This document shows positions 33,013-41,450 of a DNA stretch of 64,000 bases, in pieces (within the stretch, counting starts at the first letter, position 1; each line of letters opens with the position of its first letter). The stretch is from Acidobacteriota bacterium (GTDB lineage: Bacteria > Acidobacteriota > Terriglobia > Terriglobales > SCQP01). The position numbers were made by a program, and so were the translations under genes. The notes under the pieces were generated by a model that saw only the letters and a program-made list of their open reading frames with translations, did not search any database and was not told the origin of the DNA. The DNA lies in the NCBI GenBank assembly GCA_027314025.1, contig DAHVCP010000011.1, positions 51,522 through 115,521 on the forward strand, written 5' to 3'.

Positions 33013-34164
33013 ATGAAACCCCTCGCTCTCTCCGCGGCGCTGGCCGCATTGCTCGGCCTCGCCGCCTGCGGCGGGCCCGCCGCCTCCGCGAAAAACACCC
33101 CGCACGCCGCTCCCGGCAAGGCTCACCAGGTGATCGAGGTGCCCACCAATGGCAGCCTCATCACCGTGCCGCCCGCCAGCAAGTTCGCGCTGGTCCGCGC
33201 CAAAACCGATCTCCTCTCCCGCATCCTGACCGCGCCCGGCATCGTCGCCCCGGACATCAGCCGCACCGTGCACGTCTATTCGCTGGCCAACGGCTATGCC
33301 ACCAAGGTTCCGGTGCAGCTTGGCGACCAGGTCAAGAAGGACCAAGTGCTGGCCACGGTGGATAGCCCGCAGTTGGCCGACGCCATCAGCGATTATCAAA
33401 CCGCCCAGGGCGCGCTCACCTATTCGGTCAAGGAACTGGCGCGGGAGAAGGGCCTGTACAGCCACGGCGCGGCGCCGCGGAAAGCGGTGCAGTTGGCGCA
33501 ACTGGGCGAGACCAAGGCGCGGGTGCAACTGCGCACCGCGGTGCGCCAGATCCGCGTCCTCGGCGGCAGCGTCCAGGGCGCCGGCGCCTTTTCCCCCCAT
33601 GTCGCCATCCGTTCCCCCATCGCCGGCACCATCATCAAGCAGAATATTGCCGCCGGCGAGGAAGTCGGCCACGGCTCCCTGTTCACCGTCGCCGATCTCT
33701 CCCGCGTCTGGGTGCTGTGCAGCGTCTATGAAAACGACCTCGATCAGGTGCACCTCGGTGACCGCGCCAAGATCGCGCTGAACGCCTATCCCAACGTCCG
33801 TCTCTTCGGCCGCGTGAGCAACATCTCCCGCGTCTTGAACTCCCAAACCCGCACCGCCCAGGTGCGCGTGGTGCTGAGCAATCGCCACGGCCTGTTGGAG
33901 CCGCAGATGTTCGCCAGCGTCACCTTTAGCTCGGTCCGCACGCGGCGCCGGGTGGTGCTGCCGCCCTCGGCGCTGTTCCAGTTGCACGATTCCTATTGGG
34001 TGTTCCTGCCCAAGGGCAAACGCCGCTTCCTGCGCGTTCCCATTTCCGTCGGCGCCATCGCCCCCGACGGCTGGCAGATCATTACCCGCGGCCTGACGGC
34101 CGGGCAGCAGGTGGTGCGAAAAGCCCTGAAGTTCGCCAGCCTGGCCGCCCAGGAGAAGCGTTAG
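33013..34164 (+). CDS. RND efflux periplasmic adaptor (CzcB/CusB-like) lipoprotein
   Basis: ATG 33013 starts a lipoprotein signal (LSAALAALLGLAACGG, lipobox LAAC). The rest of the 383-residue protein is an HlyD/CzcB-type adaptor: lipoyl-like half motif GYATKVPVQLGDQVKKDQVLATVDSPQL, a helical hairpin (QTAQGALTYSVKELAREKGLYSHGAAPRK), the second half AIRSPIAGTIIKQNIAAGEEV, then the beta-barrel VWVLCSVYENDLDQVHLGDRAKI and a membrane-proximal domain. It links the inner membrane RND pump to the outer membrane channel. The frame from 32932 overlaps the end of the channel gene, but ATG 33013 gives the correct lipoprotein start. Confidence 0.92.
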   Translation: MKPLALSAALAALLGLAACGGPAASAKNTPHAAPGKAHQVIEVPTNGSLITVPPASKFALVRAKTDLLSRILTAPGIVAPDISRTVHVYSLANGYATKVPVQLGDQVKKDQVLATVDSPQLADAISDYQTAQGALTYSVKELAREKGLYSHGAAPRKAVQLAQLGETKARVQLRTAVRQIRVLGGSVQGAGAFSPHVAIRSPIAGTIIKQNIAAGEEVGHGSLFTVADLSRVWVLCSVYENDLDQVHLGDRAKIALNAYPNVRLFGRVSNISRVLNSQTRTAQVRVVLSNRHGLLEPQMFASVTFSSVRTRRRVVLPPSALFQLHDSYWVFLPKGKRRFLRVPISVGAIAPDGWQIITRGLTAGQQVVRKALKFASLAAQEKR

Positions 34165-34314
34165 ACCCCGTCCACGCGGAGACCCCATGACCCGACGCCG
34201 CATTGCCCTCGCTCCGCCGCCGCGCTTCCCGGCGCCTGCGCCGGGCGCGGCAGCGGCGACGCGGCGCCGCCGATCCCCCGCCGCCGGCGCGGCGGCCGAC
34301 CGGAAGAACATCTC

Positions 34315-37300
34315 ATGATTCAAAAATTAGTCGACACCGCACTCCGCCAGCGCTTCCTCATCCTCATCCTCGGCGCCCTGCTGCTGGTCTGGGGCGGAAT
34401 CTCCTTCTACCGGCTGCCCATCGAAGCCTATCCGGACATCGCGCCGCAGTGGGTGCAGGTCATCACGCAATGGCCTGGACACGCGGCCAAGCAGGTGGCC
34501 ACCCAGGTGAGCGTGCCCATCGAAACCCAGATGTATGGCATCCGCAACATGACCGCCATGCGGTCCCATACCATCTTCAGCCTGTCCGTGGTCACCATGA
34601 CCTTCAACGACCATTCCAACGACCTGTGGAATCGGGAACAGGTGCTGGAGCGGCTCTCCAATGTGACGCTGCCGCATGGCGTCAAGCCGTCGCTCGGTCC
34701 GGACTACAGCCCGGTCGGCCAAATCTACTGGTACACGCTGCAAAGCACCAATCCCCATTACGACCTGATGAACCTGAAGGCGCTGCAAGACTGGGTCATC
34801 AATCGCCACTTGAAGTCGGTGCCCGGCGTGGTGGGAGATTCCAGCTTTGGCGGCCTGACGCGCGAATACCAAGTGCGGCTGGACCCCAACAAGCTGATCG
34901 AATACAACCTGACCATCGGCGACGTCGAGCGCGCCCTGAGGGCGAACAACTACAACGCCGGCGGCGGCTTCTTCCAGCACGGCGAGCAAATGTTCGACGT
35001 CCGCACCCTCGGCATGGTGCGCAACACCCGGGACATCGGCCGGATCTTCCTGAAGGAAGTCAACGGCACGCCGGTCTATGCGCGCGACATCGGCCGCGTG
35101 GTGGTGGGCCACGTCGTCCGCTTGGGGCAGATCGGCAAGACCGTCCGCGAACCCAACGGGACCATCGTGGACAACAACGACGTCGTCGAAGGCATCGTCC
35201 TGCTGCAAAAAGGCGCGCAGACGGAGAAGACGCTGGAAGGCATCATGGCCGAGGTCCACAAGCTGAACCACGGCATGTTGCCCCCCGGCGTCAAGATCGT
35301 CCCGTACATCAACCGCCTGGACCTGATTCACTACACCACGCACACGGTGCTGCGCAATCTGGCCATCGGCTTGCTGCTGGTCACGGTCATTCTGTTCATC
35401 TTCCTGGGCAACGCCCGCACCGCGCTGATCGTCGCCGGGACCATTCCATTCTCCCTGCTCTTCGCCTTCACCTGCCTGGACCTGCGCCACATCCCCGCCA
35501 ACCTGCTGTCGCTGGGCGCGCTGGATTTCGGCATGGTCGTGGACGGCGCGGTGATGATGGTGGAAAACATCTACCGCAAAATGGCCCTCGAGAGCGGCGA
35601 ACGCCTGTCGAAAGCGGAGATCATCAGCGCCGCGGCCCACGAGGTGCAACGCCCGGTGTTTTTCGCCATCATCCTCATCGTCGTCGCCTATCTGCCGATC
35701 TTCACGCTGCCGGGCGTTTCCGGAAAGCTGTTTTCGCCCATGGCCTGGACCACCTCGTTCGCCCTGCTGGGCTCGCTGGTCTTCGGCCTGATTATCGCGC
35801 CGGTGCTGTGCAGCTACTTCTTCGGCCCGGGCCTGCGCGAGCGGCGCAACCCGCTGATGGAGTTTTTGGAGAGAAATTATGCGAAGGGCCTGCGCTGGTG
35901 CATGGCGCACCGCCGCGCGGTATTGGCCGGCGCGGCCGTGCTGCTGCTGGCCATGGTCGCGATCGGAGAGAGCGGCGTGCTGGGGTCGGAGTTTCTGCCC
36001 AATTTGAACGAAGGGATGCTCTGGGTGCGCGGCCTGCTGCCGCGCAGCACCGGGCCGACGATGGGCGCGAAGGTCGCCCACAAGGTGCGGCTCATCCTCG
36101 CCTCGTTCCCGGAGGTCACCACCGTCGTCAGCCAGGACGGACGCCCGGACGACGGCACCGCTCCTTCCGGCTTCTTCAGCACCCAGTACGGCGTGATCTT
36201 GAAGCCGCAATCGGAGTGGCCCGAGCCCTATCGCTCGGCGGACAGAAAGCGGTTGCAGGATGCGATCAACCGCAAGCTGGCGAAACTGGTTCCCTACGCG
36301 GTATGGAAATTCTCCCAGCCGATTGAAGACAATCTGTATTCCGCCGTCAGCGGCGTTTCCGGCAACAACGCGGTGAAGGTCTATGGGCCCAAGCTGGCCG
36401 TGCTGACGAAACTGGCGCCGAAGATCCAAAGCGCCTTGAAGAGCGTTCCCGGAATCATCAACACCGGAATTTTCCCGGTCACCGGCCAGCCCGACCTGAA
36501 TATTCGCGTCAGCCGCGCCGCCGCCAGCCGCTACGGCATCAGCGTCAGCCGCATCAACCGGGCGGTGGAAGGCGCCGTCGGCGGGCATGTGGTCAGCCAT
36601 GTGCTGCGCGGCCAGATGCGGTTCCCGCTCGCGGTGCGCTACCAACGGCGCTTCCGGACATCCGTCGCGGACATCGCCGCCATCCGCATTTTGTCTCCCA
36701 CCGGCGCGCGGGTCTCGCTGGGGCAGCTCTGCCATATCAGCGTACGCGAAGGCGCGTCCACCATCTACCGGGAGCATGACGAGCAGTTCATCCCCATCAA
36801 GTTCAGCGTGCGCGGCCGCTCCCTGGGCGCGGCGGTCAGCCAGGCGGAGAAGGTCGTCCGCGCCAAGGTGAAGCTGCCGGCCGGCTATTTTGTGCGCTGG
36901 GCCGGCCAATACAAAAACGAAGTTGCCGCCAACCGGAAGCTGGCGCGGATCGTTCCCATCACCCTCATCGGCATCGCCCTGCTGCTCTATTTCGCCTTCA
37001 GTTCCTTCAAATGGGTGCTGGTGATTCTGCTGGACGTGGCCCTGGCGCCGCTGGGGGGCATGTTGGCTTTGTGGGCAACGCACTCCTATTTCAGCGTCTC
37101 CAGCGGCGTGGGCATGCTGGCGCTTTTCGGGGTCTCCATCCAGATCGGCATGATCCTGCTGGAATATATCAACCAGCTCCGCGCCCGCGGCTACTCCATT
37201 GAGCACGCGACCATGGAAGCGGCGCGCGTGCGCCTGCGCCCCATCCTGATGGCCATGCTGGTGGATATCCTCGGCCTGCTGCCGGCGGCGCTATCGCATG

Positions 37301-37473
37301 CCATCGGTTCGGACGCGCAGCGGCCCTTCGCCATCGCCATCGTCGGGGGTTTGATCCTGGCCTTGTTGATCAGCTTGTTCCTCCTGCCCGTTCTCTACGT
37401 CACCTTCGCTCGGCCCGGCGACACGCTCCCGGCGGAAGCCCCGGCACAGGACTTGGCGGAGGCGAAGGCTTAG
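34315..37473 (+). CDS. Heavy-metal-efflux RND transporter (CzcA/CusA family)
   Basis: The 1052-residue protein has the standard twelve-helix RND layout. It begins MIQKLVDTALRQRFLILIL, then YRLPIEAYPDIAPQWVQVIT, and carries LSLGALDFGMVVDGAVMMVENIYRK in helix TM4, the DFGxxVDGAVxMVEN signature of metal-exporting CzcA/CusA pumps with the proton-relay Asp and Glu. GSEFLPNLNEGMLWVRGLLP marks the second periplasmic start. It would export divalent or monovalent metal (Zn/Co/Cd or Cu/Ag) by proton antiport. Methionine clusters are not obvious in the transporter itself, so specificity must come from context: the next gene makes a Met-rich protein, favouring Cu/Ag. Confidence 0.94.
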   Translation: MIQKLVDTALRQRFLILILGALLLVWGGISFYRLPIEAYPDIAPQWVQVITQWPGHAAKQVATQVSVPIETQMYGIRNMTAMRSHTIFSLSVVTMTFNDHSNDLWNREQVLERLSNVTLPHGVKPSLGPDYSPVGQIYWYTLQSTNPHYDLMNLKALQDWVINRHLKSVPGVVGDSSFGGLTREYQVRLDPNKLIEYNLTIGDVERALRANNYNAGGGFFQHGEQMFDVRTLGMVRNTRDIGRIFLKEVNGTPVYARDIGRVVVGHVVRLGQIGKTVREPNGTIVDNNDVVEGIVLLQKGAQTEKTLEGIMAEVHKLNHGMLPPGVKIVPYINRLDLIHYTTHTVLRNLAIGLLLVTVILFIFLGNARTALIVAGTIPFSLLFAFTCLDLRHIPANLLSLGALDFGMVVDGAVMMVENIYRKMALESGERLSKAEIISAAAHEVQRPVFFAIILIVVAYLPIFTLPGVSGKLFSPMAWTTSFALLGSLVFGLIIAPVLCSYFFGPGLRERRNPLMEFLERNYAKGLRWCMAHRRAVLAGAAVLLLAMVAIGESGVLGSEFLPNLNEGMLWVRGLLPRSTGPTMGAKVAHKVRLILASFPEVTTVVSQDGRPDDGTAPSGFFSTQYGVILKPQSEWPEPYRSADRKRLQDAINRKLAKLVPYAVWKFSQPIEDNLYSAVSGVSGNNAVKVYGPKLAVLTKLAPKIQSALKSVPGIINTGIFPVTGQPDLNIRVSRAAASRYGISVSRINRAVEGAVGGHVVSHVLRGQMRFPLAVRYQRRFRTSVADIAAIRILSPTGARVSLGQLCHISVREGASTIYREHDEQFIPIKFSVRGRSLGAAVSQAEKVVRAKVKLPAGYFVRWAGQYKNEVAANRKLARIVPITLIGIALLLYFAFSSFKWVLVILLDVALAPLGGMLALWATHSYFSVSSGVGMLALFGVSIQIGMILLEYINQLRARGYSIEHATMEAARVRLRPILMAMLVDILGLLPAALSHAIGSDAQRPFAIAIVGGLILALLISLFLLPVLYVTFARPGDTLPAEAPAQDLAEAKA

Positions 37474-37598
37474 GCGGCATCCACTCCCGGGGAGCGCCGG
37501 CATCCTGCCGGCATCTTCGCCCCCGCGCTCGCCAGCGGACGGTGGTGGAAGCGCCCGCGATAGACTGGACTGAGGAATTGTAGCCAAGCGCTCGCTTG

Positions 37599-38060
37599 GT
37601 GAATCGCATCACCTTGGGCTCCGTCCGTCAAACTCGCCAGCGCCAGTTTCTGGTGGTGATCCTGCTGCTAATGCCGCTGCTGAGCTGGGTGGGCAGCAAC
37701 GGCGGCGTGCCCATCTGCTGCTGGGGCATGAAGCACTGCCCCATGGCGGCCAACTCCGGCTCCATGCCCAGCGGCACGGCTAGCCGCATGCCCGGAATGC
37801 GCATGCCCGGAATGGCCGGCGCAGGTATGCCGCCAAGCCGCCTGCCCGGCCCGGCGATGCCCGGCTGCGCGCACCGCCCCGCTTGCCACATGACCGGGAC
37901 GTTGCACCTCATCCTGCCGGCGCCGGCGGTTCCCGTCTATCCCGCCGGCATGATGGCGCGGATCCCCCGCCCAACGCCGGTCGCGGCGCAATCGGCGGAA
38001 CTCGATGTTTCGCCCCTGCCCGCCCACGCGCTGCCCATTGACCATCCCCCGCTAGCCTAA
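37599..38060 (+). CDS. Methionine/cysteine/histidine-rich exported protein (153 aa)
   Basis: After an N-terminal hydrophobic segment (FLVVILLLMPLLSWVG) the chain is crowded with possible soft-metal ligands: ICCWGMKHCPMA, then GSMPSGTASRMPGMRMPGMA with repeated MPGM-like units, then AMPGCAHRPACHMTG. Such Met-rich stretches bind Cu(I) or Ag(I) in known copper-resistance proteins. The gene lies between the CzcA-type pump and a TonB receptor. I do not recognise a family. GTG 37599 is chosen over TTG 37596; neither has a good ribosome binding site. A TAGACT at 37561-37566 could be its own -10. Confidence 0.6.
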   Translation: MNRITLGSVRQTRQRQFLVVILLLMPLLSWVGSNGGVPICCWGMKHCPMAANSGSMPSGTASRMPGMRMPGMAGAGMPPSRLPGPAMPGCAHRPACHMTGTLHLILPAPAVPVYPAGMMARIPRPTPVAAQSAELDVSPLPAHALPIDHPPLA

Positions 38061-38165
38061 GGCCGCCCCTCTGCGGGCGTCGCGCCGGTGGCGCCGCGCC
38101 CCATTTGCATCCTCGTGCATCGCTTCCCCGCCGGCCCATGCCGCCGGGAAGCGGAGGAGTTCGCT

Positions 38166-40400
38166 TTGTTGAGATCCGCATTGTTAGGCGGGGTGCCAGG
38201 CGGGGTGTTAGCCGGGGTGCTCGCCCTGGCCTGGCCGCTGTGCGCGGCGGCGCAGCAGCCCTCCACCGTCCGTGGCATTGTCCACGATCCCGACCACCGC
38301 CCGATCGCCGGCGCGCGCGTCACCCTCCGTGCTTCTCCGCCGGCCCAGACGTCGCGGGTGGAGAAGACCAACGACAACGGCGAGTTTGCCTTCACCGGCC
38401 TACCCGCCGGCGTTTACACCCTCACCGCGGCGAAAGCCGGCTTTCAGCCGCGATCCCAATCCGTACGGGCGCCCGCCGGCGGCGAAACGCCGGTCATGCA
38501 CTTGTTGCTGGCCATCCTATCGGCGCGGCAGAAGGTGACGGTCACGGAGCACGCCGCCAGCCTCAGCACCCAAACCTCCACCACCCAGACCATGGTCTCC
38601 GCGAAGCAAATCGCCCGTGCGCCGGGCGCCGGCCAAGCCAACAGCCTGGCCATGGTGACCGACTTCGTGCCCGGCGCCTATGTGGTGCATGACATGCTGC
38701 ACGTGCGCGGCGGCCACCAGGAGTCTTGGTTCTTGGACGGCATTCCTGACTTGAACACCAACATCGCCGCCAACGTCGGCCCGCTGGTCAACCCCGACAA
38801 CATCTCCGAGTTGCAGGTGCAGACCGGCGGCTATTCGGCCGAATACGACAGCCAAGCCTACGGGTTCTTCAACGCCATCACGCCTTCCGGCTTTGACCAG
38901 AACAACACGGCGCAACTGATCGCCACCTACGGCAGCTACAACCAAACCAACGATCAACTCAGCTTCGGCGGCCATGGCGACCGCTTCGCGTATTACGCCA
39001 GCCTGGACGGCAATTTTTCCCAACTCGGACTCTATACTCCGTCGCCCGCCGTCCTGCACGATAACGCGACCGGCGTGGGCGGGCTGCTTTCGGCGATCTA
39101 CAACGCCTCGCCGGAAAATCAGTTCCGCTTCGTGGCTTCCCTGCGCGGCAACGCCTATCAAATCCCCAACACCCCAGGGCAGCAAGCCGCCGGCATCGCC
39201 GACGCCGACGTGGAACGGGACAACCTGGTGGGCTTCACCTGGACGCACACCGCGCCCAACGGCGTCACCCTCGTCACCACGCCGTTTTATCACTTCAACC
39301 GCGCGGATTACGTTGGCGGCGCGGGCGACACGCCCTTCGTGCTGAACGATAATCGCCGCTCGAACTATTACGGCGACCTCACCAGCTTGACCATCCCCTT
39401 GGGCAACGACACCCTGACCACCGGGTTTTATCTCTGGGGCCAGCACGACGTCACGTATTTCAACCTGCGCGCCAATCCCGGTAGCCGCCAGGAGGCCGAT
39501 CTGTTTACCCCCACGGCCAATTCCGAGGCGGCTTTCCTCGAGGACAGCTACCATCCCATCTCCTGGCTGCACTTGAACGGCGGCGTGCACGTCACCCGCT
39601 ACAGCGGGCTGGTCTCCGAAACCGCCACCGATCCCCGCGCCGGCGCTTCCATCCGCCTGCCCTGGGTCGGCTGGACGGCGCACGGCTATTACTCGGCGTA
39701 TTACCAGCCGCCGCCGCTGGACACCATCTCCGGGCCGCTGCTCAACTTCGCGGTGCAACAGGGCTTCAGCTTCGTGCCCCTGCACGGCGAACGCGACCAG
39801 CAATGGGATCTTGGCCTGACCATCCCTTACCGCGGCTGGTACATCAACTTCGACCACTTCCGCACCGCCGCGATCAACTTCCTGGATCACGATGAGATCG
39901 GCAACTCGGACATTTTCTTGCCCCTCACCGATGCCGCCGCCCGCATCTCCGGCAATGAGGTCAGCCTGCATTCGCCGCGCTTATTCAACCGCGCCGAGCT
40001 GAGCGTCTCCTACTCCAACCAGATCGCCCAGGGCCAAGGCCCCATCACCGGCGGTTTGTTGGAGTACGCCCCAGTGGGCTATTTTTATCTCGACCACGAC
40101 CAGCGCAACACGCTGAACACGGTGCTGACCACCACGCTGCCGGATCAAGCGTGGGCGTCATTGGTCTATAGCTACGGCTCGGGCTTTCTGAATGGCAACG
40201 GCCCGGCGCACCTGCCGCCACACAACCTGGTCAATTTCTCCCTGGGCCGGTCGTTCGGCGAGCGCTTCGACGCCAGCCTGGACGTCACCAATCTGACCAA
40301 CGCGCAGTTCTTGCTCGACAACAGCAACACATTTGGCGGCACGCACTGGGAATACCCGCGGCAGATCTACGTCCAACTGCGCTACCGGTTCCACTATTAA
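38166..40400 (+). CDS. TonB-dependent receptor with carboxypeptidase-regulatory-like N-terminal domain
   Basis: TTG 38166 has an ideal GGAGGAG six bases upstream and gives a clean signal peptide (MLRSALLGGVPGGVLAGVLALAWPLCAAAQQ); the frame extends to GTG 38088 but without these. The mature protein has a CarboxypepD_reg-like domain (VRGIVHDPDHRPIAGARVTL, about residues 35-110), a plug with RGGHQESWFLDGIPDLN and ISELQVQTGGYSAEYD, and a beta barrel ending in IYVQLRYRFHY with a terminal aromatic. Length 744 is usual for the group. The ligand is not visible. Its place after a metal-efflux operon and a Met-rich protein hints at metal or a metal complex. Confidence 0.9.
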   Translation: MLRSALLGGVPGGVLAGVLALAWPLCAAAQQPSTVRGIVHDPDHRPIAGARVTLRASPPAQTSRVEKTNDNGEFAFTGLPAGVYTLTAAKAGFQPRSQSVRAPAGGETPVMHLLLAILSARQKVTVTEHAASLSTQTSTTQTMVSAKQIARAPGAGQANSLAMVTDFVPGAYVVHDMLHVRGGHQESWFLDGIPDLNTNIAANVGPLVNPDNISELQVQTGGYSAEYDSQAYGFFNAITPSGFDQNNTAQLIATYGSYNQTNDQLSFGGHGDRFAYYASLDGNFSQLGLYTPSPAVLHDNATGVGGLLSAIYNASPENQFRFVASLRGNAYQIPNTPGQQAAGIADADVERDNLVGFTWTHTAPNGVTLVTTPFYHFNRADYVGGAGDTPFVLNDNRRSNYYGDLTSLTIPLGNDTLTTGFYLWGQHDVTYFNLRANPGSRQEADLFTPTANSEAAFLEDSYHPISWLHLNGGVHVTRYSGLVSETATDPRAGASIRLPWVGWTAHGYYSAYYQPPPLDTISGPLLNFAVQQGFSFVPLHGERDQQWDLGLTIPYRGWYINFDHFRTAAINFLDHDEIGNSDIFLPLTDAAARISGNEVSLHSPRLFNRAELSVSYSNQIAQGQGPITGGLLEYAPVGYFYLDHDQRNTLNTVLTTTLPDQAWASLVYSYGSGFLNGNGPAHLPPHNLVNFSLGRSFGERFDASLDVTNLTNAQFLLDNSNTFGGTHWEYPRQIYVQLRYRFHY

Positions 40401-40459
40401 AGCGAGGCCGCGATGCAAGGCGATGAGGATAGGCGGTGATCGCTCGGCGGTTGTCTTTC

Positions 40460-40465
40460 TACAAT
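40460..40465 (+). promoter_or_regulatory. -10 element (TACAAT) before the PCYCGC-type gene
   Basis: TACAAT is followed, 18 bases further, by ATG 40484, which has AAGGAGGTG upstream. No clear -35 is seen at the right distance, so the promoter may need an activator. It suggests separate transcription from the TonB receptor gene. Confidence 0.45.
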
Positions 40466-40483
40466 CACGCAAGGAGGTGAAAC

Positions 40484-41071
40484 ATGAACTTTCCGTTCAC
40501 GGATGACGCGCGGCGTAGCCGCTTTGGGGCCCCCGCCCACCAATGGCGATTCATTTCCAGCGGCGTCGCCGCGGTGGGCGTGGCGCTGGCCCTCTCCCTG
40601 GGCGCGGCGGCGCAGCAGCCGAAAAGCGCCAAGCCGGCGAAACTGCCCAGCGCCGACGCCAGCCAATTGCCGCCGCACATCAATGGGCCGGAACCTCCCG
40701 TGGTGCATGAGGCCCGTGTCCCGCCATACCATGCCCGCGGCCCGATCACGCCCCTGCCGCCGACGCTGCCCGCCGCCGACTTCCGCGATCCGCGTGTGCA
40801 AACCGCCTATGAGATGGCGGCCCAAATCAAGAACGTGCTGTACCAAGAGCCGTGCTTCTGCGGCTCCAATAAAACGCTGGGACACACCAGCCTCTACGAC
40901 TGCTTCGCCGGCACCCACGCCTCGATTTGTGAGACCTGCCTGATTGAAGGTATCTTCGTCTACCAGCAGACCAAGCGCGGCAAGACGCCGGCGCGGATCC
41001 GCAAGGAGATGATCCAGGGCAAATGGAAGGCGGTCAACTTGAACGACTTCCTCGATCCCGGGCGGTATTAG
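40484..41071 (+). CDS. Exported PCYCGC-motif protein (195 aa)
   Basis: ATG 40484 follows an AAGGAGGTG ribosome binding site. The N-terminus (residues 1-45) has a repeat-derived stretch (DDARRSRFGAPAHQ) and then the export signal ISSGVAAVGVALALSLGAAAQQ. The C-terminal half has LYQEPCFCGSNKTLGH, then LYDCFAGTHASICETCLIEG, which fits the PCYCGC family (Pfam PF13798 as I recall it): a lipoprotein/exported group with unknown function and several conserved Cys and His. These residues could bind copper or zinc. The site next to the metal efflux cluster fits that, but is only context. The stretch 40506-40540 is a dispersed repeat. Confidence 0.72.
   Translation: MNFPFTDDARRSRFGAPAHQWRFISSGVAAVGVALALSLGAAAQQPKSAKPAKLPSADASQLPPHINGPEPPVVHEARVPPYHARGPITPLPPTLPAADFRDPRVQTAYEMAAQIKNVLYQEPCFCGSNKTLGHTSLYDCFAGTHASICETCLIEGIFVYQQTKRGKTPARIRKEMIQGKWKAVNLNDFLDPGRY
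40506..40540. repeat. Dispersed repeat copy inside the PCYCGC-type gene
   Basis: GCGCGGCGTAGCCGCTTTGG followed by GGCCCCCGCCCAC is inverted relative to the copy at 11904-11940 as written, but is read in the same direction as translation in both genes, giving DARRSR in each. It lies just before the export signal. Confidence 0.7.
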
Positions 41072-41162
41072 CCCAGCGCCTCTTGCCTCCGGCTCGCAAT
41101 CCGCCGCCCATTCCCGCCCGCAAGGCCCTGCGCCCCGCGGCGGCGCGTCACCCGCCGGGGCG

Positions 41163-41293
41163 AAGAAAGTGGGACAGGCGTCCCGCCTGTCAACCCCTCC
41201 TCCGGCCCTTCCACCTCCGACGGCGGAGGCGCCCAACCCACCACCGGCCCGCCTGCGCAAAGAAAGTGGGATGGGCATCCTCGCCTGTCCGCC
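41163..41293. repeat. Two inverted copies of the GGACAGGCG-type repeat
   Basis: AGAAAGTGGGACAGGCGTCC followed by CGCCTGTC (41163-41191) and GAAAGTGGGATGGGCATCCT followed by CGCCTGTCCGCC (41255-41293) are inverted relatives of the copies at 8848-8983. They fill much of the 379-base gap between the PCYCGC-type gene and the stop of the next minus-strand gene; no gene is seen in the rest. Confidence 0.65.
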
Positions 41294-41450
41294 TCGCCCT
41301 GGCGCGACCGCACCCAGGCGACCGTCTCGGCAGCACCGGGCAGACGTAACCTCGGCTTCAGGGCAAGGCAGGACGGCGACGCCACGAAAGCCCGTGGCGC
41401 GGATGATCGCCGCAGTGAGGCAAATAGGCGCTGGGCAGCCCCCGGCGGAA

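Noticed and set aside
34327..37206. 959-residue open frame on the minus strand
   Set aside because: It is exactly antisense to the CzcA/CusA gene and rich in His/Gln/Asp/Arg, typical of the reverse strand of GC-rich coding DNA.
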